Shown here: positions 1 through 9,400 of the stretch, piece after piece | Position numbering within the stretch: position 1 is the first letter of the stretch | How the letters are laid out: each line of letters starts with the position of its first letter | Source of the DNA: Cyclobacteriaceae bacterium | GTDB taxonomy: Bacteria > Bacteroidota > Bacteroidia > Cytophagales > Cyclobacteriaceae | Assembly: GCA_028278225.1 (NCBI GenBank) | Contig: JANQEU010000055.1 | Location: 124,001-188,000 of the forward strand | Direction of reading: 5' to 3' | Length of the DNA stretch: 64,000 bases | Notes under the pieces: generated by a model | What the model was told of the DNA's origin: nothing | Databases searched by the model: none | The model's input: only the letters and a program-made list of their open reading frames with translations | Made by a program: the position numbers and the translations under genes

Positions 1-554
1 TTCTCGGCATCTTTAATACTCCCTAAATTTTTTAAATCCTCTAAGGACAGATTTTTTTTAGCAATCCCCGAGGATCCAGGGTTTTTAGAATAGAAGTAGT
101 GGAGAATTTGAGAAAAGAACCATTCTACAGAACTTAATACGGAGATGAGTGAATTATTGTACAATAATGCAATGTGATTCGAAGCTTTTTCGACATTTTC
201 AAAAGGATCACTAAACTCTACTTCCTTTGGAGCTTTTATTTGTAGCCCAGACATCTTAATTCCTTTGTCATCCTTCTCGATATTATCAAACTTCACTTCA
301 AGCTTTTCTTTGAATAGGGAGACAATTTTCTTTTCAATATCTTTTTGATGTCCTTCAAGTTCTTTCCTTATAGAATCCTCTATTTTATCTCCGTATTTAT
401 CGAGCATATTGTTAATTATTCCAGAAGTGATGAGGGGCAATATTTTAGATTGATGCTCTTTAAATTTCTTTTGTAATATTGGCTCAATTAAATCAACAAA
501 ATCTCTAAGGGCAAGTATGTTGTTATTGAAATTGGTTAATTGCTTGTCAAACAT
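1..554 (-). CDS. hypothetical protein, truncated at left edge (N-terminal part only)
   Basis: An open frame begins with ATG at 554 (first residues MFDKQLTNFNNN) and stays open for 184 codons to the window edge, so the C-terminus lies outside. The visible part is highly charged and helical. Residues about 20-105 are rich in Lys and Glu (EKKIVSLFKEKLEVKF), and a hydrophobic helix around residues 137-155 contains SVEWFFSQILHYFY. No signal peptide or membrane anchor is seen. That helix followed by a polar stretch loosely recalls HEPN-type all-helical domains of abortive-infection proteins, but the diagnostic R-x4-6-H motif would lie beyond the edge, so this is only a guess. The gene lies in an AT-rich, repeat-bearing margin unlike the housekeeping regions further right. 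Confidence 0.6.
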   Translation of the reverse strand, partial: MFDKQLTNFNNNILALRDFVDLIEPILQKKFKEHQSKILPLITSGIINNMLDKYGDKIEDSIRKELEGHQKDIEKKIVSLFKEKLEVKFDNIEKDDKGIKMSGLQIKAPKEVEFSDPFENVEKASNHIALLYNNSLISVLSSVEWFFSQILHYFYSKNPGSSGIAKKNLSLEDLKNLGSIKDAE

Positions 555-932
555 ATATTGTTTTTATTACTGCCAGCACCGAAAAAAACGCAATGGTATT
601 TGTTTTCCATATAACACAATTCATACAATCTGTTGATAACCAGATCGAAAATCCTCTGTAGTGGTTTGTTAGCATATGTACACGGATAATCAGGTCTTGT
701 TATCAATACTCCAGAACGGAATATAGTTAATCGCTATTTAATTTCAAATGACCTGTAGCCGTGGATTACGTCGAAACAAACCGGGGTATGGAGAATTAGT
801 ATTTTGGGGCATTGCAAATGCCGGAAAAATATTACGGTCGCAATACAATTGCGACCGGGCTGAATCAAAATGGAGGATGGAGGGTGAACGAATGAAGGCA
901 GTGAGTTTCCAGGACCCAGCACTGCGTGCCAT
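555..932. other. non-coding stretch between truncated gene and hydrolase gene
   Basis: No convincing gene is present. The first 140 bases are AT-rich with no recognised signal. The remainder is occupied by a copy of the palindromic intergenic repeat described separately (693-860). A 111-codon open frame on the plus strand here overlaps the repeat and the hydrolase 3' end and has no protein-like composition. Confidence 0.5.
693..860. repeat. palindromic intergenic repeat, copy R1
   Basis: First copy of a dispersed element that begins GGTCTTGTTATC and ends in a perfect hairpin at 836-856 (GGTCGCAAT, loop ACA, ATTGCGACC). It shares long near-identical stretches with 2129-2330, and partly with 2697-2800: the AATATAG-TTAATCGCT-TTTAATTTCAAATGA core and the GGAGAATTAGTATTTTGGGG segment. 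It encodes nothing convincing and lies downstream of the hydrolase gene. Confidence 0.75.
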
Positions 933-2033
933 TTATCTATTATTGTTGGAGGTAGTTTTTTCCGTTATCCCGATTTCCGCCAACCATTGTCCCATTGTTT
1001 CAAAATATCCGTCACAAGTTTCCCAATTGAATTTTTCCAAATCTTCAAACTTCCCGCCTGTTTCACATTTCATTATGTTGTGATTACAATCGGGTAAAGT
1101 TTTTATTCTCAAAATCGTCGTATCCTTTGACCCAATATATCTCTCGTAAAAGGATTTAGTCCTTCGCCAATCTACCTGTGAGTCTTTTTCGCCCAGGATT
1201 GCCAGGACCGGACAACTGATGCTTTCTACAATTTGTTGAAATCCGGGAAGGAAAACCATTGACCCGGTCCGCTCGTCCCACTTTAATTGGTCTTTGATCC
1301 GTAAATATGATTTCTGATCCCTCTCATATGTTTCCCTGGTGTAAAGACCATGCAATCTGATATACAGTGAATCTTTTCGCAGGTTTTCATTCGTACCGAG
1401 AAACTCATCAAAAGTCCCGCCTTGTCTGAAAACCCTGCTTTCTTCCAAACGTTCGTTCATTAACTGGTTGACTACCGAGTCAGGTCTGCCAATTGCTTTC
1501 AAATTGGCTTGTAGCAGATAGTTCGAGTTTTCAAGAGAGTCTACCCCGCTGACAGAGATCCAAAACTCAATTGCCGGATATTTATTTATTATTAACGGAC
1601 AGATCCAACCGGCTCTGCTAATTCCCCAAAGTCCAATCTGTTCAGTACCCGGGAGCTTCGTCTTTTTAAGTTCCTGGATTGCTGCTATTGCTTCATTTGC
1701 GCTATTTTCTACCGGTTGCTGACTGTCGAACTCGCCTTCACTCTTACCGCAACCTCTTTTATCCCAAACGCCAACTGACAAACCTTGTTTAACGAAAAAT
1801 TGACGAAGTGTTGTATACCATTCCGACCATCCACTGTTTCCGGTAAAGTCTGTTCGGCCCGAACCCGGAATAATGATGACCATGGACTTGGGATTGAGGT
1901 TAACAGGGATATCAACCTCACCCCAATATTTAAATCCATCATATTCAAACGTAAATGCTTCCGTTTTGCTTTGACCATAGGAATTTCCGGAAAGCAAAAT
2001 CAATAGCATTGAGATGTGTAGTATGTGTTTCAT
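933..2033 (-). CDS. secreted alpha/beta hydrolase
   Basis: Predicted serine hydrolase of the alpha/beta fold, probably acting in the periplasm or outside the cell. The ATG at 2033 is preferred over an in-frame TTG four codons upstream because it directly precedes a signal peptide (MKHILHISMLLILLSGNSYGQ). Supporting motifs: an oxyanion-type IIPGSGRTDFTGN near residue 55, DKRGCGKSEG near residue 91 (typical of the dipeptidyl-peptidase/BAAT-like hydrolases), and the nucleophile elbow WGISRAGW near residue 137, which reads G-x-S-x-A-G instead of the usual G-x-S-x-G. A late Asp (GEKDSQVDW) and His (DCNHNIM) complete a plausible triad. The substrate is unknown. The gene is flanked on both sides by copies of the same intergenic repeat and has no obvious operon partner. 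Confidence 0.85.
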   Translation of the reverse strand: MKHILHISMLLILLSGNSYGQSKTEAFTFEYDGFKYWGEVDIPVNLNPKSMVIIIPGSGRTDFTGNSGWSEWYTTLRQFFVKQGLSVGVWDKRGCGKSEGEFDSQQPVENSANEAIAAIQELKKTKLPGTEQIGLWGISRAGWICPLIINKYPAIEFWISVSGVDSLENSNYLLQANLKAIGRPDSVVNQLMNERLEESRVFRQGGTFDEFLGTNENLRKDSLYIRLHGLYTRETYERDQKSYLRIKDQLKWDERTGSMVFLPGFQQIVESISCPVLAILGEKDSQVDWRRTKSFYERYIGSKDTTILRIKTLPDCNHNIMKCETGGKFEDLEKFNWETCDGYFETMGQWLAEIGITEKTTSNNNR

Positions 2034-2128
2034 GGTTGCTCTCAATCACCAAACGTATTCGTGTTAAAAAATATAGACCCCTGATTACCTCCAACATTCT
2101 AAATAGCGTGTGTATGCACTTTATTTTT

Positions 2129-2330
2129 GGTCTTGTTATCTATACTTCGGAACTGAATATAGCTTAATCGCTTTTTAATTTCAAATGATCGGCAGTACCG
2201 GTTTCTGTCGAAACAATCCGGGCCGTGGGGAATTAGCATTTTGGGCATTGTAAATACCGGAAGAATATTCCGGTCGCAATGCAATTGCGGCCAAGCCAGA
2301 ACCTGACATTTGTAATGTTTTTATCAGTAT
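2129..2330. repeat. palindromic intergenic repeat, copy R2 (most complete)
   Basis: Longest copy of the family. It carries the same 5' part as R1 and a central hairpin at 2272-2292 (GGTCGCAAT, GCA, ATTGCGGCC; one G-T pair in RNA). Imperfect outer arms flank the hairpin: CATTGTAAAT at about 2247, and ATTTGTAATG at about 2310-2320 on the far side, giving a long cruciform-capable structure. It fills most of the 2034-2396 gap, in which no gene is seen. Confidence 0.75.
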
Positions 2331-2396
2331 TGAGTTGGAAGTAGGTAAATGCACAAGCGGGTACTTACGCTATCGGGGGAAAAAGCGCATTCATAT

Positions 2397-2669
2397 TTAT
2401 CTATTGTTATGGGTTTTTGTTCCCAACATAAGCATGCGAAAGTGCTCAAATCTTAACCGAAATTTGGTCCAGTAACTTTCTCTTCCAGTAATGAAACCTA
2501 ATTCTTTCAGGCGCTTGAAATCAACCCAGGTTCGGAAACTAAATGCGTAAATGGTCATTAAAATACCAAACGCTAAATTGGATAGTATATGATATCCGTA
2601 TAACAAACTTAAAATCACAATTGGTGTAAGTGTGATCAAATGATATCTCCAAAGTGTTTTCACATTCAT
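2397..2669 (-). CDS. small membrane protein, unknown function
   Basis: A 90-residue protein starting at the ATG at 2669 (MNVKTLWRYHL); an in-frame GTG lies four codons upstream. Two hydrophobic helices are visible, about residues 10-24 (LITLTPIVILSLLYG) and 28-45 (ILSNLAFGILMTIYAF). A basic, amphipathic tail follows (RLKELGFITGRESYWTKFRLRFEHFR), which suggests an inner-membrane protein with a cytoplasmic C-terminus. No family was recognised. It lies between repeat copies R2 and R3, so it could be a short resident gene or a decayed remnant. The amphipathic and membrane pattern favours real coding. Confidence 0.5.
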   Translation of the reverse strand: MNVKTLWRYHLITLTPIVILSLLYGYHILSNLAFGILMTIYAFSFRTWVDFKRLKELGFITGRESYWTKFRLRFEHFRMLMLGTKTHNNR

Positions 2670-2696
2670 TCCGTTTTCCACTTTTTATTCTTCTAT

Positions 2697-2800
2697 AGTC
2701 TTGTTATCTATACTTTGGAGCTGAATATAGCTTAATCGCTATTTAATTTCAAATGATCAGCAACCACGGTTTATGTCGAAATAAGCCGGGCCGTGAGAAT
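2697..2800. repeat. palindromic intergenic repeat, copy R3 (truncated)
   Basis: Third copy in the same orientation as R1 and R2: AGTCTTGTTATCTATACT, the AATATAGCTTAATCGCTATTT core, and GTCGAAATAAGCCGGGCCGTG. It breaks off after GTGAGAATCC and lacks the CCGCAAT/ATTGCGG hairpin half. Confidence 0.7.
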
Positions 2801-2970
2801 CCGTCAAAGACATAAGTGATGCTTGCGCCAGGGCGTGTGGTCTATGTCATAATTTACATCCGTGAGCTTAAAAACGACAAATACAGGATCATTTGAAGCT
2901 CAAGGCGTAATGCTTTGTGGCTCATTTTTACATTTTTTTGATCCGTATTATCTAAAGATCCTATCCCATT

Positions 2971-3264
2971 CGGCTTGGCCGCAATTGCATTGCGGTCTTA
3001 ACCTTACCCTGGCATTTGCAATGCTTTTATCAGGTATCGTCAAAAAACACAGGAGGACGTCTGCGTAAGGGGGAGACCTGATGTATCGCTGTCAGGACGA
3101 AAGACCCGACAGCACAAGGCTTTCGGCTTGGCCGCAATTGCATTGCGGTCTTACCTTACCCTGGCATTTGCAATACTTTTATCAGGTATCGTCAAAAAAC
3201 ACAGGAGGACGTCTGCGCAAGGGGGAGATCTGATGTATCATGTCAGGTCGAAAGACCCGACAGC
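2971..3264. repeat. tandem duplication, period 153 bp, units 2971-3113 and 3124-3264
   Basis: Two nearly identical units each start CGGCTTGGCCGCAATTGC and end GACCCGACAGC, differing by a few substitutions and small indels. Each opens with the hairpin CCGCAAT-TGC-ATTGCGG and the arm GGCATTTGCAAT, which are the reverse complement of the hairpin end of repeats R1/R2. The duplication therefore carries inverted copies of the same palindromic element, plus a private segment TCGTCAAAAAACACAGGAGG. No coding potential is evident. Confidence 0.8.
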
Positions 3265-3265
3265 G

Positions 3266-3385
3266 CCAAAACGTTCGTAGAACACTGTAGAAGATTTTTT
3301 TAGCAGCAAAACGTCCGTAGAACTCTGGGCAAGAATTTTCCCGGACCAAAACACCCGTAGAACTCCATGCTACAGCAAGTTTTAA
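3266..3385. repeat. three tandem units with exact 40-bp period
   Basis: The motif CAAAACG(T/C)(T/C)CGTAGAAC(T/A)C occurs at about 3267, 3307 and 3347, exactly 40 bp apart (third unit CAAAACACCCGTAGAACTCC). Between the cores the sequence has diverged but stays A/T-rich. The array ends about 20 bp before the stop codon of the lamin-tail gene, in its 3' flank. Confidence 0.7.
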
Positions 3386-3403
3386 ACTGCGGTAGCTCCC
3401 AGA

Positions 3404-6400
3404 TCAAAAATCAGTAGCCACCACAACATTTTTCCTGAAGATTTTTCGTTCGCCTCCCCCGCCATACACTTCAAAGACCACGATATAACGGCCGATCCGT
3501 GCTTTAGTACCTTTAGCCGTAGTACCGTCCCATTGGACAAAGCCCGTAGTAGACAAAGAAGCTCCTTTTGCAAGGTTGATCACAAAGTTTCCGTTCTGAT
3601 CGTAAATGTCAATATTGGCAAATAGTCCTGCCTGATCAAATTGATAATTTATGGTCGTAAAAGAAGAATGGGTCAGGTTCCCTGATCCGGGAATAAATAC
3701 CCTGGGTTCAATCGTTACGGGATCATAGGTAGTTACACCTCTTGTGGATTGGCTGTTTGCGTATCCTGGAGTGGCAAATCCCTCCATACTTGAGGCTGAA
3801 TGCCAATTATTCTCCGAAACTGCCGGTATTTGAAATGACAGACGCTCAAGTGAAACACCTTCGGTCTCCTCCAAAAGTATGGAGTGAAAATTTTCGTTGA
3901 AATATACGGAATCGATAAGCGAACCATTGACTGATTTCATTACCAAAATACCTTCATCGTTAGGAAGTGACGGCAGGTCATCAACTTCCACAATATTCCC
4001 TGCTATTGCCCTGGGAAAGTCAAATAAAAGTACCTCTTTGTTTTCAGTGAACACCACGTAACTCTCAGGTTCGAGTATCCACTTCCCCTGGAAAACCTCA
4101 GTATCTTTCTCGTTTGATAACGATAGCCCGGAAAGATCAAAGTACGAAGTGGATGTGGTATTGTGTACCTCAACAAAGTCAACACCATTTGGAACGGGAT
4201 CAAATAAGATTTCACTGATTACCAATCCTGATTCGGGTACTTCAGGGAGGAATAACGAAACCGAACCTGACACATTATAACTTCCGGTACAATTAGTTAA
4301 TCCCTGAACCTCCATTGTATATGCTGTATTGAACCTGAGCGAATCAATCAGCTTGACATTAACCACCGAAGGATCGGGTTCATTGAAAGTGATCCGCTCA
4401 GAGGAAACAGTATCCAATGACCGATCCGCCCAAACTTTGATTTCATTTCCGATGGCAACCGGCTGCAAACGTTCATCAAAATCCAGCACCAACTCATTTG
4501 GTGAGATAACTTCCGCTGTGATCAATTCCGGCCCTGCATAGTCAGGAAAGTCTAAAAAATGGGAATTCTCAAATCCAGGCGTTCCTCCTTTGGGATCAAT
4601 ACTTGGTTTCCAGTTTTGATTTTCCTGACATGGATAGGCTAAGCCTCCCATTTCCAGGGAGTAGCCCCCATCTCCGGAACCATCCGCCTCAAACCAATCT
4701 CTTGAGTATATCATATTGAAGATTACCTCCCTCCCATTCGTAAGCTCCAGGTATTGCCCCCCGTTTGAAAGAGAAGTCCAGGGTGAAACGGAAATTGCAT
4801 TAACTCCCGGAAAATTCTCAACGGACGATGAGGGCACAAGCAAGGCATAATCTCCTGGTTTTAAGATGCCGTTAAGATTACCCGACTCCGAACTATCATC
4901 CACAACCCTAAGACTATCCAGACTCAGAACCTTTTCCGAGGCGTTATATATCTCAAGATATTCTGTAATTGCCAATCCCACCGGAGGATCCGGATCTGAC
5001 ATAATTTCTGTGAATATGATGTCACCAAATAACGGCTCGTCTCCAATGGCAATTTCAACCATAACATCTCCCATAGTATTAGCTGAGCAATCAGCGACTT
5101 CCGAAATGAATATTTCATAGGTCCTGCCAGACAGGAATCCCGGTGCAAAGGAGATGAGCAGGGAATGATCATCTATTACTTCAATGCTAAAGTTATTCCT
5201 ACCCTCTATTATGTACTGCCCTGAAGCTAATGATAGACTATCCATGAATTCATTGAATTTCACAAGGATTTGGTTGGTTTCAATCAGCTCAGTGAATACA
5301 ACTTCCGGTGGGACTGTGTCAGGCATTAAACTGTATACTGAATTCTGCCGGCCTGGAGTCCCCCCGGCTGCGTCCCCGGAGGCAACCCAGTTCGAGGAAG
5401 CCGGGCATTCGCTTTCCGGGTTGATCAACTCCAGGCTGTAGCCGCCTTCGTCCTTGTTTTCGTCCCGGTACCAACTGGTGTGATACTGTACTTTGTCAAC
5501 CAACTCTCCGTACACTGTGGTTAGTCTCAGACTATCTCCGTTGTTATCAAGCGATGGAAGATCATCGACGACCTGGCCGTCAAAAACTAAAATGTCCCGG
5601 GAAGATGACAAGACAACATAACTTCCGGGATCCAGGCTAAAGACAGGTAAATGGGAAGAAGAATTTTCGTCGGACAATATAAGTGAGGTTAGCTGGTATT
5701 CCCTGTCACTTCTATTGAAAAGCTCTAAATATTCGATCTCAGGTAGTCCGGCAGACGGGGTTGGATCGGCCATGATCTCGGTGATAATAATGTCTCCGGG
5801 TCCGGGTACGGCAGGCGGATCATAAATGAAAGGAATAGTATCAGAATTATTGAAATTCCCACTTAAATCACTTATGCCGGCATAGACCAGTTGATACTGT
5901 TGACCAATTGTCAATGTTTCAAACTCCAGGAGAAGATAATTACCCTGAACTTCAAGAGTGGCTGGATTTCCGATCCCAACGATTTTGTATTGGTCTGGGG
6001 CTGTGGCATAATCTGCATCAACTGATTCGGAGAACGTTGCGCGAATGGCATTGAAAAATTCTGATTCAATACCAGTGATCTGAGGCGGTTCGGCATCATA
6101 AATATAGTTTGTCGAATAATCCGGTAGTTGCCTTTGCCATCTATCCTTCAAATCATTCCAGGACAGGCTTAACTCTGAATTTGGCTGAAAAGAATTTTCG
6201 AAAATAATCTTTATGGTCCCGGGATCTTCAGGATCGACGGTTAGAAATAAAATTGTATTTTCAGTATTAAACTGATCAGTTGATAGTACATCAAATTCGG
6301 TATCGAATGATAATTCAAGGCTGAAGCTATCTGTCACTGTAATAGCGTTAAGAAAGGGCTCAAACTCAAATGAATATTTCTCAAATTGTAGTGGCTGGCC

Positions 6401-9400
6401 ACCGAACGACTGGATGGAGGTAGCGGTCAATGCATAAGATTCACCTTGCATTAATGTCGTGTCAAGGTCCAGGAAATACTCAGATTCGTTCTGATATACA
6501 CTGTCGACTGACATTCCGGTAATAGAATAGTTGTCAAAATTCAAAGCAGAATTATCCATCCCCATGGAATAAGATATGGCAACAGTGGTATCATTCAGTG
6601 CCCTTATAGATGTAATTAACGGCTGAATTGTATTTATACTGTAACGGATGGTATCCGTCAGCTCATTGCCCAAACGATCAGCCCAGTTAATGATATCTAG
6701 CCTGCCATAATAGTCGGATTGTATCAAGTTGAAATACAAATCCATAGAAATGGAGTCGGGACCATGCATTTTGACTGCAGTTGCCTTGATGTCCTGAAAG
6801 CAGAAGTTCGATGGCAAAACAGATGCTGAGGCCACAGGTTCACTGGCTATTATTCTGATCACGGTATCATTCAGTTGGTACGCTGTATCCAACCCCGGAG
6901 CAATGGGATCATACGTAAACGTTTTGCTTCTATTGGTTGTAATTTGATTGCCATAAAGGTCCTGGAGATTTGCGTAGGTGAGTTTCTGTTCTGCTTCGAT
7001 TTCGAACGAATTGTCAAACCGGATCATTACCGAATTAAAATCCGTCAAAATGACTTCCAATGGCCTGATTTCAGTATTAAGTCGATAGTTATTAAGGTTT
7101 ATGGCCGGAACCGGCGCCAGAGATTCGTCAAACTGAAGGTTCAGGCTTGAATCATTCAAAATGAAAAGTTCTTCCAGTTGCGGGGCTTTTGTATCATAAA
7201 CAAAAGTTTTTGCCGGGGTAATCATTATCTCATCATTCGTGTCCACCAAATGCTCTGCATAAAGCTGATATTCCTCATTTTCATCCAGGTGCTTTTCCAA
7301 CTGGAGTCTGACGATTGCTGCATTCGATTGATCAGCTACAATAGACGTTGGATTCCCAATTCCACGGTCTATTAAATAATTGAACGGATCTGTAGCCGTA
7401 TTGGAATCCGGAATTTTCGAGAAGGTGATCTGTAAGACATCGGTAGACAAGGCCTGTACCGTATCAATCTCCTGCCGATAAGTGACCGAGATCGTAGTTG
7501 TGTCCATTACGTTACCGGAAGTGTCCTCCAGGTTATAAATCAATATCTCTTGCTCTCCAAGGCTAAATTCTTCTTCTATTGCCAGATGAACCCTGTATCC
7601 CGAAGAGTCCTGAAGCTGGGCTCCATTCGTTGCAATAGTCACACCTTCAATTCTGTAATTGGATTCGTTTTCGGCAATACGCTCTTCGATGGGCTCATTG
7701 AATTTCAATGCCACAACATTCGAAGAAACTATCGAGGATCCCTCTATGGAGGGACCGGCCACGTCATAATAAAATTGATAATCAGTTTCTAATCTATTTC
7801 CTGAGCAATCGGAAAAATCGCTGAACTCAATCTCATAAAACTGCTCAGATGTTAAAGGATCGTCCAGGCTGATAGAAATGATTTTGGGAGTGATAACATT
7901 CAAATCAGATATGGTTAACGGATCCAATTGAATCGAATCCGTGTCCATTCTGCTTTCATCCATTAATTCTGAAAATAAGATCACTATGGAATCTCCCCCA
8001 AAAACTTCCGCGTCCAGGATTGCAGGCCCGACTAGATCCGTACTGTTATCAAAAACCGAATTGATTGTCCCCGGAGTGCCCCCTTGCAGGTTTGTAGAAG
8101 GCAGAAAATTTCCTTCATCGGAGCAAACTGCAGTTGGATTTATCTGCTCAGCCGTGACGCCATTAACAGATATTGCATTGTACAGCAAAGCATCAACTAC
8201 CTGACCCAAACTATCCCTCAGAATTACACTATCTGAAGAAGCGCCGTTAAAGTTTGGAAAATTGCTAACTCCAATTACATCTCCGAATAAATTAAAATTT
8301 CCGCTCTCGGCAAGGTCACAAATAATAACATAACTGTCCGGCCGCAGGGTAAAATTTAAAAATGGATCGGAAGAGTTTAGATTATCACTTAAAGTCCAGT
8401 TCTCAACGTTAAAAAAATTAGCTGTCGGGTTATATAGTTCCACAAAATCAGTCTCAGGCAATCCTGTTGAAGGCGTAGGATCGGCCATGAATTCATTGAT
8501 CACCACTTCACGCTGACCGGCAACGGAGAAGACCAGGTATTCAACATTTACGGCAGAACCTGGGACAATTGTATTTTCGTTAAGATCAGTGATGTTATTC
8601 ACCATGATGATGTAGGTTTCACCATTAGTAAGGTCCGAAACCGTCAAATGAACTATTGAATGGTCCAAATCATCCCTCCGGGCTTCACTGACCAGGATTC
8701 CCCCATCGACGTTATAGTTTGAAGTGGTTTCGGCAATGATTTCTTCTATCTCTTCATTAAAGATTATGTCAAACTGCGTCTGCGATACGGCCTCAGCCGA
8801 TCGAATGGCTGGCGGTACGATATCAGGAATCGATGTAGCTGTTATAGATACGTCATCGAAATAGTAATCATCAAATTTCGTGGAGCTGTGTCTTACCAGA
8901 AATCCAAAGTAGCTACCCGCTAATGGACTGTCAATTTCCTGGTATGTTCCAATTAAGGAATAGGAAACACCACCTGCCGGATCTGCTTCCAGCGTCCACA
9001 GTGCATTTTCATCCCTGGTGACCCGGATACCGACATTGATTCCCCCTGCCACCAGGTCAGCTGCATCCTCAATGATGGGACCAGATACTCCTGCTTTGAA
9101 AAGATCTATTCCATCGCCCGAACCACTCTCTCCCATTCTAATGTAATAGCCATTTGCGGAGGAGAGGTCAGAGATATCCGCAAGTAGATAAATAATTATA
9201 TAGTTTGAGCTGGATGGAGCGGTGAACCCATTTTCATACCTTGCTTTGAACTCCCACTTAACTATATGCTGCGTAAGATCGGGAATCCCGTAGGTACTGA
9301 TATAAATGCCGGAAGACGAGGCTGGCCCAGCACTTTGCAGCTCTCCTGTGTTTACCGAAAAATCCGCTCCCATCATGGAAATATCAGAACTGACCCAGAT

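Larger units (their letters stand above)
2670..3403. other. 734-bp non-coding stretch packed with repeats
   Basis: No gene is supported here. The stretch holds the truncated palindromic repeat R3, a 153-bp-period tandem duplication with inverted copies of the same palindrome, and three 40-bp-spaced units just before the 3' end of the giant lamin-tail gene. A 68-codon plus-strand frame at 2862-3068 runs into the repeats and looks fortuitous. Confidence 0.6.

Noticed and set aside
748-1083. 111-codon plus-strand open frame
   Set aside because: It runs through repeat R1 and antisense to the 3' end of the hydrolase gene; no protein-like pattern.
2862-3068. 68-codon plus-strand frame
   Set aside because: It is made largely of the tandem-repeat unit; no homologue-like motif.
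2971-3264. Possible insertion-sequence remnant
   Set aside because: No transposase fragment or terminal inverted repeats with target duplications can be seen; described as tandem palindromic repeat instead.
3266-3385. Possible small CRISPR array
   Set aside because: Only three diverged units with no uniform repeat-spacer boundary and no cas gene nearby.
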